Positions 52,552 to 60,908 of a stretch of 64,000 bases of DNA are shown here, one piece after another; position 1 is the stretch's first letter, and each line of letters begins with the position of its first letter. The position numbers and the translations under genes are program-made. Under the pieces are notes generated by a model. It did no database searches, had not been told where the DNA came from, and saw nothing but the letters and a program-made list of their open reading frames with translations. The DNA comes from Paraburkholderia sabiae (GTDB lineage: Bacteria; Pseudomonadota; Gammaproteobacteria; Burkholderiales; Burkholderiaceae), in assembly GCF_030412785.1 (NCBI RefSeq), contig NZ_CP125296.1, positions 2,232,001 through 2,296,000 on the forward strand. Direction: 5' to 3'.

Positions 52552-53781
52552 ATGACGGATGATCCTCTGCTGGATGCAGGTACAGCCGCAACAAGCGATT
52601 CGAAGCAAAGCGTACTGCGCGACGTCCGGGCTTATCGGCTCGCTCGCGTGCAGGAGCAGCTACGCAAGCACAAATGCCCCGCAATCCTGCTCTACGATCC
52701 GGTCAACATCCGGTATGCGACCGATACATCGAACATGCAGGTATGGGCGGGCCGCAATCCCGCGCGATACGTGATGGTCTTCGCGGACGGCCGCATCGTC
52801 GCGTGGGAATTTCACAGCAGTGAGCACGTATGGGATGGTCTCGATCTGAACGTCGAATTACGCGGCGCACTGAGCTGGACGTTTTTCAATGCGGGTCATG
52901 AAGCGGAGCGTCGCGCTGAAACCTGGGGCGCCGAAATAGTCGACGTGTTCCGAAAAAACGCGCCGGGCGACAGTGTATTGGCAGTGGATCGACTCGACCC
53001 GTTCGGCACGGCCTGTCTGGAGAAGCACGGACTTACGCTGCTCGACGGGCAAGCTTTGATGGAAACGGCGCGCCTGATCAAGTCACCCGGCGAACTCGTT
53101 CTGATCGGCGAGTCTTTGCGTACGGCCGAAAAAGGAATCGCGCGTATGCGTCGTGAGCTTCGTCCGGGACTCACCGAAAACGACATCTGGGCCAACCTCC
53201 ACTACGAGAACATTCGAAACGGTGGCGAGTGGATCGAAACACGACTGCTCGCATCCGGCGACCGCACCAATCCCTGGATGCACGAATGCTCCAGCCGTGT
53301 TTTGCAGGCCGGCGATCTGCTCGCGTTCGATACCGACATGGTCGGTCCGAACGGCTACTGCTCGGATATTTCGCGCACATGGCTCGTCGGCGACGGCCGT
53401 CCTTCCGATCAGCAACGCAAGCTGTACGATCTCGCGTATACACAGGTCCACTTCAATATGGACGTCCTGCAAGCGGGCATGACATTCCGTGAGTTCTCGG
53501 AAAAGGCATGGAAGATCCCCGACGAGTACATCAAGAACCGATATTGCTGTCTCGCGCACGGCATCGGCATGGTCGACGAATATCCGTCGATTGCGCACCA
53601 GGTCGATTGGGAAAGCTCGGGTTACGACGGCGTGTTCGAAGTCGGAATGACGGTGTGCGTCGAGAGTTACATCGGCGCGGAAGGCGGGACGCAGGGCGTC
53701 AAGCTCGAACAACAGGTCGTGCTCACGGACAACGGTTGCGTCTCGCTGACGGATTGCAGCTTCGAGACCGACTGGCTTTGA
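52552..53781 (+). CDS. M24 (creatinase-fold) protein resembling DMSP lyase DddP
   Basis: This 409-residue protein has an N-terminal creatinase-like domain (about 20-165) and a pita-bread metallopeptidase-fold domain (about 175-400). Candidate metal ligands are Asp260 and Asp262 (AFDTDM), Asp272 (CSDISRTW), His336 (CLAHGIG), Glu371 (CVESYIG) and Glu386 (KLEQQV). From memory, DddP ligands are Asp295, Asp297, Asp307, His371, Glu406 and Glu421, all offset by exactly 35. The DddP active-site residues Tyr366 and Asp377 likewise fall on Tyr331 and Asp342. DddP cleaves dimethylsulfoniopropionate to dimethyl sulfide and acrylate; other M24 relatives hydrolyse creatine or X-Pro peptides. No signal peptide is present, so it is cytoplasmic. 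Operon position behind a betaine-demethylase reductase favours an onium substrate. Confidence 0.78.
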   Translation: MTDDPLLDAGTAATSDSKQSVLRDVRAYRLARVQEQLRKHKCPAILLYDPVNIRYATDTSNMQVWAGRNPARYVMVFADGRIVAWEFHSSEHVWDGLDLNVELRGALSWTFFNAGHEAERRAETWGAEIVDVFRKNAPGDSVLAVDRLDPFGTACLEKHGLTLLDGQALMETARLIKSPGELVLIGESLRTAEKGIARMRRELRPGLTENDIWANLHYENIRNGGEWIETRLLASGDRTNPWMHECSSRVLQAGDLLAFDTDMVGPNGYCSDISRTWLVGDGRPSDQQRKLYDLAYTQVHFNMDVLQAGMTFREFSEKAWKIPDEYIKNRYCCLAHGIGMVDEYPSIAHQVDWESSGYDGVFEVGMTVCVESYIGAEGGTQGVKLEQQVVLTDNGCVSLTDCSFETDWL

Positions 53782-53839
53782 CGTCATACATGACGTTATA
53801 CGTGACAATCGAAGACCTCATCCTCATTCAGCGAGCAAC

Positions 53840-54430
53840 ATGAGCAACCGACCGGAACACATCGAAACGTTCGTTCGAATAGCCGAGGACCTCTTTCAGT
53901 CAGACAAGCTGCCTGAGGCGGGAAGAGCCGTTGCGTCTCGCATCTTCGAACGGTTACGCATTCCATCGGATGACGGCAAGCGACACACCACCCGCTATCC
54001 CGCATGCGAATTTATCGATGCGGCATTGGCACCCGTCATCGACCTGCCGACGCAAATCGGCGCAGCGGCACGAACCATCAAATTGCTCGAGCCTGCGTTG
54101 GGCTGGACGCGTCGCACGACGGGATCGCACGGTAGCGACAACTACATCGAAGGCCACGTGCACGGCATGATTTGCGGACCCGGCGGCGCCGAAAGCCGCT
54201 ATGACGTGCAACTGGGCTTTTCCGTCATGGCACCCAACGTCCGATACCCGGACCACAGCCATCCTCCGGAAGAGGCGTATGTGCTCTTTACAGCCGGGGA
54301 ATTTCGTCAGAAAGACGGCGACTGGGTGAATCCGGGAATCGGCGGCGGCATACATAACGCGCCGGGAAGCCAGCATGCAATGCGATCCGGCTCGAATCCT
54401 TTTCTTGCGATGTGGTGTCTCCTGACTTGA
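53840..54430 (+). CDS. cupin of the DMSP lyase family (DddQ/DddW/DddK-like)
   Basis: This 196-residue cytoplasmic protein has a helical N-terminal part of about 90 residues and one C-terminal cupin. First cupin motif: YPDHSHPPEEAYVLFTAGEF with His139, His141, Glu145 and Tyr147. Second motif: HNAPGSQHAM with His179. The spacing His-x-His-x3-Glu-x-Tyr-x31-His equals that recalled for DddK (His56, His58, Glu62, Tyr64, His96) and DddW (His81, His83, Glu87, Tyr89, His121), where the Tyr is the catalytic base. Length matches DddQ (about 200). These enzymes split DMSP to dimethyl sulfide and acrylate. It lies 58 bases after the DddP-like gene. Activity on a nitrogen betaine instead of DMSP cannot be excluded. 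Confidence 0.8.
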   Translation: MSNRPEHIETFVRIAEDLFQSDKLPEAGRAVASRIFERLRIPSDDGKRHTTRYPACEFIDAALAPVIDLPTQIGAAARTIKLLEPALGWTRRTTGSHGSDNYIEGHVHGMICGPGGAESRYDVQLGFSVMAPNVRYPDHSHPPEEAYVLFTAGEFRQKDGDWVNPGIGGGIHNAPGSQHAMRSGSNPFLAMWCLLT

Positions 54431-54582
54431 CCATGCCGAACGACACAATACATTAGCCGATGCAGCTGCGTTGCAAATCAGTTTTCAGGCAAATAACAAA
54501 GTAGAAATCGTTCCTTCGTTTTTACCGTTTGCACTCATAGCATCGGGTTCCTTTTCCATTCGATAGATAAAAAGGGAGTCCG

Positions 54583-55773
54583 ATGAAACATGTTGTTCTT
54601 GCCAGCGCCGCTGGCCTGGTCGCGCTGACGCCCGCACTCGTGAATGCACAAAGCGCCGTCACGCTGTATGGCCTCGTCGATGCGGGCATCACCTATACGA
54701 ACAATCAGAAAGGCGCGAGCAACATCCAGCAGACGAGCGGCAAGCTGAGCGGCAGCCGCTGGGGACTGCGCGGCGTCGAAGATCTCGGCGGCGGGTTGAA
54801 TGCGATCTTCACGCTCGAAAGCGGCTTCCGTCCCAACGACGGCACGTCGGCGCAAGGCGGCCGTCTGTTCGGGCGTCAGGCGTTCGTCGGCGTGCAGAAG
54901 ACGGGCATCGGCACGCTCACGCTCGGCCGGCAATACGAACCCGTGACGGACCTCGTCTCGCAGTACGCCGGTCCCGGCTTCTGGTCGCCTTCGACGCACA
55001 TCGGCGACAACGACAATCTGAACCAGACGTTCCGCGTGAACAACGCGGTCAAGTTCCGCAGCGACACGATTGCAGGGCTGACCGTCGACGGCCTCTATGC
55101 GTTCAGCAATCAGGCGAATAGCGGCAGCGGAACGGGCTTCAGTAACAATCGCGCGTGGGGCGTGGCCGCGAACTATGTGAACGGACCGTTCTCGATTGGC
55201 GGCGGATATAACGTGCTGAATCATCCGAATGCGGCATCGAACACGAGCGGCGCAATCGGCGGTGCATCGACGACATCCGGCGACGACTACAGCGGCGCGT
55301 TCTTTTACGGCTTGAACGGCGGCGTCGTGCGTCAGCAGATTGCGGCGGCGGGCACGAACTATACGATCGGCGCGGCCACGCTCGGGTTCGCGTGGAGCCA
55401 CACGCAACTCGACTATAGCGACGGCTCGTCGCGCAAGTTCAACAACTACGATCTGAATGCGCGCTATCTGTTCACGCCTGCTTTCACGCTGATCGGCGTC
55501 TACACCTACACCGACGGACGCGCGACGAATCTGCCCGGCACGAATGGCGCGAATCTGAAGCCGCGCTGGCATCAGTTCACGCTCGGCGTCGACTATGCGT
55601 TGTCGAAGCGCACCGACGTGTATCTGTCGGCGGCCTATCAACTCGCGGCGGGCGATGCTTCGACACGCGTCGGCAGCGGATATCAGAAGATCGCAACGAT
55701 CGCCGACGCAGGCACGGCTTCATCGACAAACCGGCAAGTGGCCGTTTTCTCGGGCCTGCGCGTGAAGTTCTAA
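54583..55773 (+). CDS. outer-membrane porin (burkholderial general porin)
   Basis: This 396-residue porin has a signal peptide (MKHVVLASAAGLVALTPALV, then NAQ) and a 16-stranded barrel starting AQSAVTLYGLVDAGITYTN. SGKLSGSRWGLRGVEDLGGG and GRLFGRQAFVGVQ are typical of this porin family, and the protein ends in a strand with terminal Phe (GLRVKF). AAGGGAG lies four bases before the ATG. It stands directly after the lyase-like operon, with its own 152-base upstream region, and could supply outer-membrane entry for that pathway, though this is only positional. Confidence 0.93.
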   Translation: MKHVVLASAAGLVALTPALVNAQSAVTLYGLVDAGITYTNNQKGASNIQQTSGKLSGSRWGLRGVEDLGGGLNAIFTLESGFRPNDGTSAQGGRLFGRQAFVGVQKTGIGTLTLGRQYEPVTDLVSQYAGPGFWSPSTHIGDNDNLNQTFRVNNAVKFRSDTIAGLTVDGLYAFSNQANSGSGTGFSNNRAWGVAANYVNGPFSIGGGYNVLNHPNAASNTSGAIGGASTTSGDDYSGAFFYGLNGGVVRQQIAAAGTNYTIGAATLGFAWSHTQLDYSDGSSRKFNNYDLNARYLFTPAFTLIGVYTYTDGRATNLPGTNGANLKPRWHQFTLGVDYALSKRTDVYLSAAYQLAAGDASTRVGSGYQKIATIADAGTASSTNRQVAVFSGLRVKF

Positions 55774-55781
55774 GGTCACGC

Positions 55782-55797
55782 GACGATAGCGATCGTC
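55782..55797. terminator. short stem-loop between convergent porin and propeller genes
   Basis: Arms GACGAT and ATCGTC enclose a four-base loop eight bases after the porin stop, overlapping the last bases of the convergent gene. The stem is short and lacks a T-run. Confidence 0.3.
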
Positions 55798-56950
55798 ACT
55801 GCACGAAGTCGATAGCGACGGGAGTCGGCATGTCCGCCGACTCTCCCGTATTGGACAGCTTGCCGGATGAGGAGTCGATGGCGAATACATTGACTTTGCC
55901 GTTCTGCTGGTTGGCAACCAGCATCCACTTTCCCGAAGGACCGATGGCAAAACCCCACGGTTTTTCACCACCCGACGATGTGCGTTGAATCAGCGAGAGC
56001 ATGCCCGATTCGCCGTCCACACGATAAACAACCAGTTCATTCTCCGCGCGATTCTCGACATAAACGAAACGCCCATCGCGGCTCACTGCGATTTCGGCGC
56101 CGCTTTTCACGCCTTTGAATGATTCGCTGGTCACAGGCAATGTCTGCACGGGGCTTAACCGCCCTTTTGAAGCGTCCCAGCGCAGCACCATGATCTCCGC
56201 CGACAACTCCGTGAGCAGATAAACGAACTGGCCGCTCGATCCGAACGCGAGATGACGCGGCCCGCTGCCGGGTGGCACGGCAAAGGCGTGCACGTTGTCA
56301 TCGGCCGACAACGCATGCGTCGTCCGATCGAAGCCATACACGAACACGCGATCCGCGCCGAAGTCGGGAACGAGCACGTATCGTCCCGAAGGATCGACCA
56401 CGGCACTATGCGCATGCGCGCTCGCCTGCCGCCGGTTCGGTCCCGAACCTGTTTCCTTGACCGTCGATACGAGCGGGCCGAGACTGCCGTCCGGTTGAAC
56501 CACGATGCTCGACACAGAACCGCTGCCGTAGTTCGCGGCGAGCAAGGTCGTCGCAGGCGTGTCCAGCAGAAGATTCGTCGTGCCCGTGCCGCCCGCCAGC
56601 ACCGCATTCATTTTCGTCAGTGCGCCCGTCGCGCGATTCACTGCGTAGGCCGTGACGCTTCCTTCGCGCGAATTGTCGTCGTCGACGGCGTAGAGAACGG
56701 GTAGTTGAGGATGCGACGTCACCCACGTCGATCGCGTGCCGCTGGCGACGACACCGATTGTGTCGAGCTTGCCCGTCGATGTATCGAGGCGCAGCGCATG
56801 AATCCGGCTATCTTGCGTACCGACATACACGAGGTCGGTTTGCGCGCCTGTCGCTTGCGTTGCGATGCTCTTGCACCCGCTCATCAACACGACGAAGAAG
56901 AGTGCGAAACCATAACGCGTCAGCCTGTCTCTCTGGAGGGACCGAATCAT
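55796..56950 (-). CDS. lactonase-family beta-propeller lipoprotein
   Basis: This 384-residue protein has a lipoprotein signal with lipobox LMSGC near residue 25. It then has a seven-bladed propeller of the 6-phosphogluconolactonase/YbhE type: DLVYVGTQDSRIHALRLDTS, SAHAHSAVVDPSGRYVLVPD, GSGPRHLAFGSSGQFVYLLT and EKPWGFAIGPSGKWMLVANQ. The HAHS and PRH stretches correspond to the conserved His/Arg region of lactonases. It is membrane-anchored, probably periplasmic. A GTG at 56953 is an alternative start. A copy of the CACAAAA-N4-GATTCGCT motif lies 60-90 bases upstream, linking it to the neighbouring porin and channel genes. Confidence 0.85.
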   Translation of the reverse strand: MIRSLQRDRLTRYGFALFFVVLMSGCKSIATQATGAQTDLVYVGTQDSRIHALRLDTSTGKLDTIGVVASGTRSTWVTSHPQLPVLYAVDDDNSREGSVTAYAVNRATGALTKMNAVLAGGTGTTNLLLDTPATTLLAANYGSGSVSSIVVQPDGSLGPLVSTVKETGSGPNRRQASAHAHSAVVDPSGRYVLVPDFGADRVFVYGFDRTTHALSADDNVHAFAVPPGSGPRHLAFGSSGQFVYLLTELSAEIMVLRWDASKGRLSPVQTLPVTSESFKGVKSGAEIAVSRDGRFVYVENRAENELVVYRVDGESGMLSLIQRTSSGGEKPWGFAIGPSGKWMLVANQQNGKVNVFAIDSSSGKLSNTGESADMPTPVAIDFVQ

Positions 56951-57009
56951 CACCGGTTAGCTTCGAGAAGAAATTGGCCAAGCGTACTGGATCCGGATGT
57001 GGACGTCCC

Positions 57010-57039
57010 TGCACAAAACGCGGATTCGCTTGTATTTTT
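57010..57039 (+). promoter_or_regulatory. operator-like motif, copy 1 (propeller lipoprotein promoter)
   Basis: CACAAAA (57012-57018), four bases, GATTCGCT (57023-57030), three bases, ATTTTT (57034-57039). It lies between the AraC stop and the propeller lipoprotein ATG, so it can only serve the latter. The same elements at the same spacing recur twice at 59466-59567. Confidence 0.6.
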
Positions 57040-57072
57040 ATATCCGCTGCGATCCGTTGTGTCCAAGCGCGC

Positions 57073-57990
57073 TTATTGCCTTGCCGCCGCGCGGAACTGA
57101 CTCGGCGCTTGACCCACTTCCCTGCGGAAAAAGCGCGTGAAATAGGCGGCATCGGCGAAGCCCAATCCAAATGCGATCTGCTCCACCGACATATTGCCGA
57201 AGATGAGATCACGCTTCGCCTCGGTGATGATGCGCGCATGAATCATCTTGGTCGGGCTCTGCTCCGTGGCGGACGCACACGCGGCCCGCAGTTGCACGAG
57301 AGACACCGCCATCATCGATGCATAGTCCTGCAACGGCAGATTCTCGCGGTAGTGCTGGTCGATCAGTTTGCGGAACCGGTCGACGAGGCGGATATCGTTG
57401 CGCGTCGCGCTTTCGCTGCCCGTCTGATCCAGGCTCGCCTCACGCAGCAGCATGAGCAGAAGCGTGGTCAGCAATGCTTCCGTGCCGACTACGTGACCGA
57501 CCGAGTCGGACTCGACTTCCTGCTTGAGACGTTGAATCAGGCTGTAAAACGCCACTCCTGTATCGGTGGAATCCGCAAGCGGGATCATGCGAGGCGCCGC
57601 CCACAGCCCGATGAATTCGTGAAGTTTGGCGTTGATCTGGGTCAGATAGGCGACTTCGATCGTCACGACCCAGCGGTCGGCGTCGACTTCGTAATCGAGA
57701 CCATGCACGCATTCGGTCGGCAACAGCAACGCGCAAGGCCCTTCGAACGGCACGCTGCTGCCTTCCAGATTCATGACGCCGCGTCCGCTACGAACGTAGA
57801 TCACCTGGCCATAAGCGGGATGCGCGTGAGGTTCCGTCCGCCAGCGGCCCCGGTCCGTGACATGCCCGACGTGTACCAGCCAGTTCTTCTCCTCCGGGCG
57901 CTCGACGTACAAACGGACCTTCGGAACGGTCGCATGCTTCTCCTTGCCGTTCCACTTGGGTTGAACCTTCGTCATGGCACTGTACGTCAT
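57073..57990 (-). CDS. AraC family transcriptional regulator
   Basis: This 305-residue protein has an N-terminal cupin sensor (TEPHAHPAYGQVIYVRSGRG; LLLPTECVHGLDYE) and a C-terminal helix-turn-helix domain (LQDYASMMAVSLVQLRAACA, then NMSVEQIAFGLGFADAAYFT and RFFRREVGQAPSQF), as in PobC/HpaA-like regulators of aromatic-acid use. AGAGAG precedes the ATG. It lies between the propeller lipoprotein and second porin genes, all on the minus strand, and is the best candidate for binding the motif found near all three transport/periplasmic genes. Confidence 0.92.
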   Translation of the reverse strand: MTYSAMTKVQPKWNGKEKHATVPKVRLYVERPEEKNWLVHVGHVTDRGRWRTEPHAHPAYGQVIYVRSGRGVMNLEGSSVPFEGPCALLLPTECVHGLDYEVDADRWVVTIEVAYLTQINAKLHEFIGLWAAPRMIPLADSTDTGVAFYSLIQRLKQEVESDSVGHVVGTEALLTTLLLMLLREASLDQTGSESATRNDIRLVDRFRKLIDQHYRENLPLQDYASMMAVSLVQLRAACASATEQSPTKMIHARIITEAKRDLIFGNMSVEQIAFGLGFADAAYFTRFFRREVGQAPSQFRAAARQ

Positions 57991-58250
57991 AAAGTCTCTC
58001 TGACGGCCGAGCCGGACGGGTATCGGCCATCTTTATCATGTCAGCATGACGGGGCCAAACGGCACAAACGGCATTGCCCTGCTGATTCACCGTCTCCAGG
58101 TTTGTCCACGAACGCTGCGATGCGAACCTCTGCTTCGCACTCGAATGCCACTGCATCGCGTGCACGGATACACGCGACATATTCCCACACCGATGCAGGA
58201 GAATGCGACCTGCGATTTACCCGAACTGCCGCGGCGCGCTGCTTCACGCA

Positions 58251-59276
58251 TCAGAACGTATGCACGATGCCGAGCGTAATGCCGCGCGTATTGGCGCCCG
58301 GCGCGACCGTCACGCCTATATACGCGGTGCCGTTCAGCGTGAAGTGCGCCTGATTGCGGTTCTGGATGAAGCCGGCCGACGCGTACAGCGTCGTCACTTT
58401 CGAAAGATAGTGTTCGTAAGAAAGACCGATCTGCTGCGCATTGTTTCCCTGACCCGTTCGATCGTGCGCATAGCCGTACAGCACGGCGACCTGATCCGCA
58501 GGGCCGAACAGATACGAACCCGATGCTTCGTAGACGTCGCGCTTCACGCTGTCGTCGGTCTGACGTTCCGTGTGATACGCGAGAAAGAAGCGCGCCGCAC
58601 CGACCTTCACGGATGCGCCCGCATTGAATATCTTCAGGATCGACGTGCCCGCCGCGTTCGCGGCCTGCTCGTAGCCTGCGGCCAGATGAAACGGACCGTT
58701 CACATAGCGGACAGCCGCGTTGTAGAACTGCAGGCCGTTGCTCGGCTTCGTCGTCGAATCGCGCATCGCGACCATGAACTGCGCAGTCAGCCCGTAGACG
58801 GTCGGCGTGAAGTACGAGATCGCGTTGTTGACGCGCACCGTGAGGCTGTTGAAGTTGTTCATCGGCGACGCGATGCTCATCACCGCGAGCGGATCGAGTT
58901 CGGGGTTCATGAAGATGTATTGCGGCGTGTTCTGAAGCCCGAAACGCATTTCGCCGAAACCGCCCGACATGCCGACCCACGCCTGCCGGTTGAACGCAGC
59001 GGCGGAATTCGACGCCGCGCCAGTGATGCTCGAAAAGCCCTGCTCCAGTTGAAAATTCACATGCAGGCCGCCGCCGATATCTTCGCTTCCCTTGAAGCCA
59101 TACCGGCTTGCGAACAATCCGCCCGATACCGCGCGCGTCACCGCCGCCGTGCCCGGGTTCTGATATTCGAGTCCATTGTCGATCACGCCATACAGCGTGA
59201 CGGACGATTGAGCGTGAGCAACGTCTACTGCGCATACGCACGCGACGCCGGATAGCAGAACAATGAGCTTCTTCAT
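58251..59276 (-). CDS. outer-membrane porin (burkholderial general porin)
   Basis: This 341-residue porin has a signal peptide (MKKLIVLLSGVACVCAVDVA, then HAQ), barrel start QSSVTLYGVIDNGLEYQN, and the conserved SRYGFKGSEDIGGGLHVNFQ and FNRQAWVGMSGGFGEMRFG. It ends GITLGIVHTF with terminal Phe for BAM recognition. GGAGACAAA precedes the ATG at 59276; the frame extends to 59471 without signal-peptide logic. It is divergent from the Tsx-like channel gene, and the 365-base region between them holds two copies of the motif shared with the propeller gene. Confidence 0.92.
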   Translation of the reverse strand: MKKLIVLLSGVACVCAVDVAHAQSSVTLYGVIDNGLEYQNPGTAAVTRAVSGGLFASRYGFKGSEDIGGGLHVNFQLEQGFSSITGAASNSAAAFNRQAWVGMSGGFGEMRFGLQNTPQYIFMNPELDPLAVMSIASPMNNFNSLTVRVNNAISYFTPTVYGLTAQFMVAMRDSTTKPSNGLQFYNAAVRYVNGPFHLAAGYEQAANAAGTSILKIFNAGASVKVGAARFFLAYHTERQTDDSVKRDVYEASGSYLFGPADQVAVLYGYAHDRTGQGNNAQQIGLSYEHYLSKVTTLYASAGFIQNRNQAHFTLNGTAYIGVTVAPGANTRGITLGIVHTF

Positions 59277-59465
59277 TTTGTCTCCGTACAGCTTCTGGTT
59301 TTTAGATCCGGTCCGCACGCAGACGCAAAGGCCGATGCGTGTCGTCCGTTGATTCATTTCGTAGAGCTGATTTCGGCGCATGCGCCACGCGATGGCGGAG
59401 CCGCCTGGCGAGCTGCGGTTGCGCGCGTGAAGGCAAGAATAGGTTCGCTTCGGCTGCGCGTCCCT

Positions 59466-59494
59466 ACACAAAAGTCAGATTCGCTGGGATTTTT
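59466..59494 (+). promoter_or_regulatory. operator-like motif, copy 2
   Basis: CACAAAA (59467-59473), four bases, GATTCGCT (59478-59485), three bases, ATTTTT (59489-59494). It lies about 190 bases upstream of the porin ATG and 150-175 upstream of the Tsx-like ATG. It forms a 22-base inverted repeat with copy 3, with one mismatch. Confidence 0.65.
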
Positions 59495-59538
59495 TTCGAT
59501 CGATGAATCGCTTTTGAACGACGGGCATCACGCCGCAC

Positions 59539-59567
59539 AAAAGTGCCAGCGAATCTGATTTTTGTGT
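59539..59567 (-). promoter_or_regulatory. operator-like motif, copy 3 (inverted)
   Basis: Read on the minus strand: CACAAAA (59566-59560), four bases, GATTCGCT (59555-59548), three bases, ACTTTT (59544-59539). It lies 75-105 bases upstream of the Tsx-like gene. With copy 2 it could support looping or co-operative binding between the divergent genes. Confidence 0.65.
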
Positions 59568-59641
59568 AAAGGCAGACGTCGACGCATCCAATAGGATTTC
59601 TTCACCGCGGGGTTGATAACAAATCCATTTCGGACGGAGAC

Positions 59642-60619
59642 ATGAAAAACATATCGGTAGCTTTGCGCGCCTCGCTTGCTGGCGCGGCGATCTTCTGTTG
59701 CCTGAGCAAACCCGGCTACGCGGAGGTCTACACCGCGCCCGCGGCCTCGCCGCCATCGCCAGCACAGCAGACGACACCGTCGAATGCCGTCGCGCCGCTC
59801 ACCGCACCCAGTCTGAAATCAGGCGAAGAACCCGGCGAGCCGCCCGTGTCGTGGAACGATACGTATATCGGCTACCGCTACGGCAACGACTTCCACTATC
59901 CGGGCATGCATGACAAGGTCGTGCAGAACATCGGCTACCTCACGACCACAGGCGGCTTCCGCTTCGGCAGTTATGCGTTCAATGTCGATTACCTCGTCTC
60001 CAACGCGGCGAACCCGGAAGCAGGCGGCCCGTCGACGGGAGGAGCACAGGAGGTGTACAGCGTCGGCCGCGTCGAGTTGAGCGCCGGCAAGATCCTCGGG
60101 CGGCCGGTCGGCTTCGGCATCGTTCGCGATGTGGGTTTCACGAGCGGCTTCGAGTTCGGCTCGAAGAACGACGCCTATGCGGAGCGCGCGCGGATGCTCG
60201 TATTCGGTCCGACGATCGAATTCGCACTGCCGCGAGGATTCCTGAATCTGACCGCGGGCCTTCGAACGGAAAGCAACCATAACGGCATTACAGGCGTCGA
60301 CGTGCATTTCAACACCGCGTGGCATATCGAAAGCTCGTGGCTCTTTCCGTTCCGTGCCGGTCCGGTGCCGCTCATTTTCCGTGGATTCGCGAGCGTGACG
60401 GGGCCAAAGGGCAAAGACGGTTTCGGCGTCGAGACGCAAACGGAATTCCTCACGCGCGTTTCGCTGCTCGCCGATCTCGGTTCATTCGCGGGACATCCTC
60501 GCGCCGTGTATGCGGGCGTCGGCTACGAGTATTGGCATCACATGTATGGCTCACCGACCAGCGAAACAGTCGGCACGATCACTTCCGCGCCGATGCTCAT
60601 GGCCGAAATCCATTTCTGA
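59642..60619 (+). CDS. Tsx-like outer-membrane channel protein
   Basis: This 325-residue protein has a signal peptide (MKNISVALRASLAGAAIFCC, then YAE), a Pro/Ala-rich linker of about 40 residues, then a beta-barrel starting VSWNDTYIGYRYGNDFHYPG, then KVVQNIGYLTTTGGFRFGSY, a pattern of the Tsx/nucleoside-specific channel family. The last strand ends in Phe (MLMAEIHF). It probably forms a small substrate-selective pore. It is divergent from a porin and preceded by two operator-like motifs. A strong stem-loop follows about 140 bases downstream. Confidence 0.8.
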   Translation: MKNISVALRASLAGAAIFCCLSKPGYAEVYTAPAASPPSPAQQTTPSNAVAPLTAPSLKSGEEPGEPPVSWNDTYIGYRYGNDFHYPGMHDKVVQNIGYLTTTGGFRFGSYAFNVDYLVSNAANPEAGGPSTGGAQEVYSVGRVELSAGKILGRPVGFGIVRDVGFTSGFEFGSKNDAYAERARMLVFGPTIEFALPRGFLNLTAGLRTESNHNGITGVDVHFNTAWHIESSWLFPFRAGPVPLIFRGFASVTGPKGKDGFGVETQTEFLTRVSLLADLGSFAGHPRAVYAGVGYEYWHHMYGSPTSETVGTITSAPMLMAEIHF

Positions 60620-60760
60620 TTTCACACCGTTGCAGACACGACGAAAGGCGGCCAGCAAGATGGGTCGCCATTCGTCGTTTGAGCGTTCGGCGCGCCGCAG
60701 AATAGTCCTCGAAACAAGGGGCGGATGTCTCCGCTCCCGCATCAATCGTCTGACCATTCG

Positions 60761-60785
60761 AAGCGCGGCAAACGCCGCGCTTTGT
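60761..60785 (+). terminator. stem-loop terminator after Tsx-like gene
   Basis: Arms AAGCGCGGC and GCCGCGCTT enclose an AAAC tetraloop followed by TTTG, 141 bases after the stop codon. The rest of the 289-base gap up to the chemotaxis gene shows no other feature. Confidence 0.65.
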
Positions 60786-60908
60786 CCATCCGGGGTCATA
60801 AGAAGAACTGGGCGCGATATGGCGAATTTCGATCCCATGCGCCACTCAATTTCTCCCGCATTCCGCCGATAAACCTTGCAGAGCCCGAACTATCCCACCC
60901 GGAACACA

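Noticed and set aside
55782..56950. Lactonase-like protein as cytoplasmic 6-phosphogluconolactonase
   Set aside because: A lipobox near residue 25 places it in the envelope, which does not fit the pentose phosphate enzyme.
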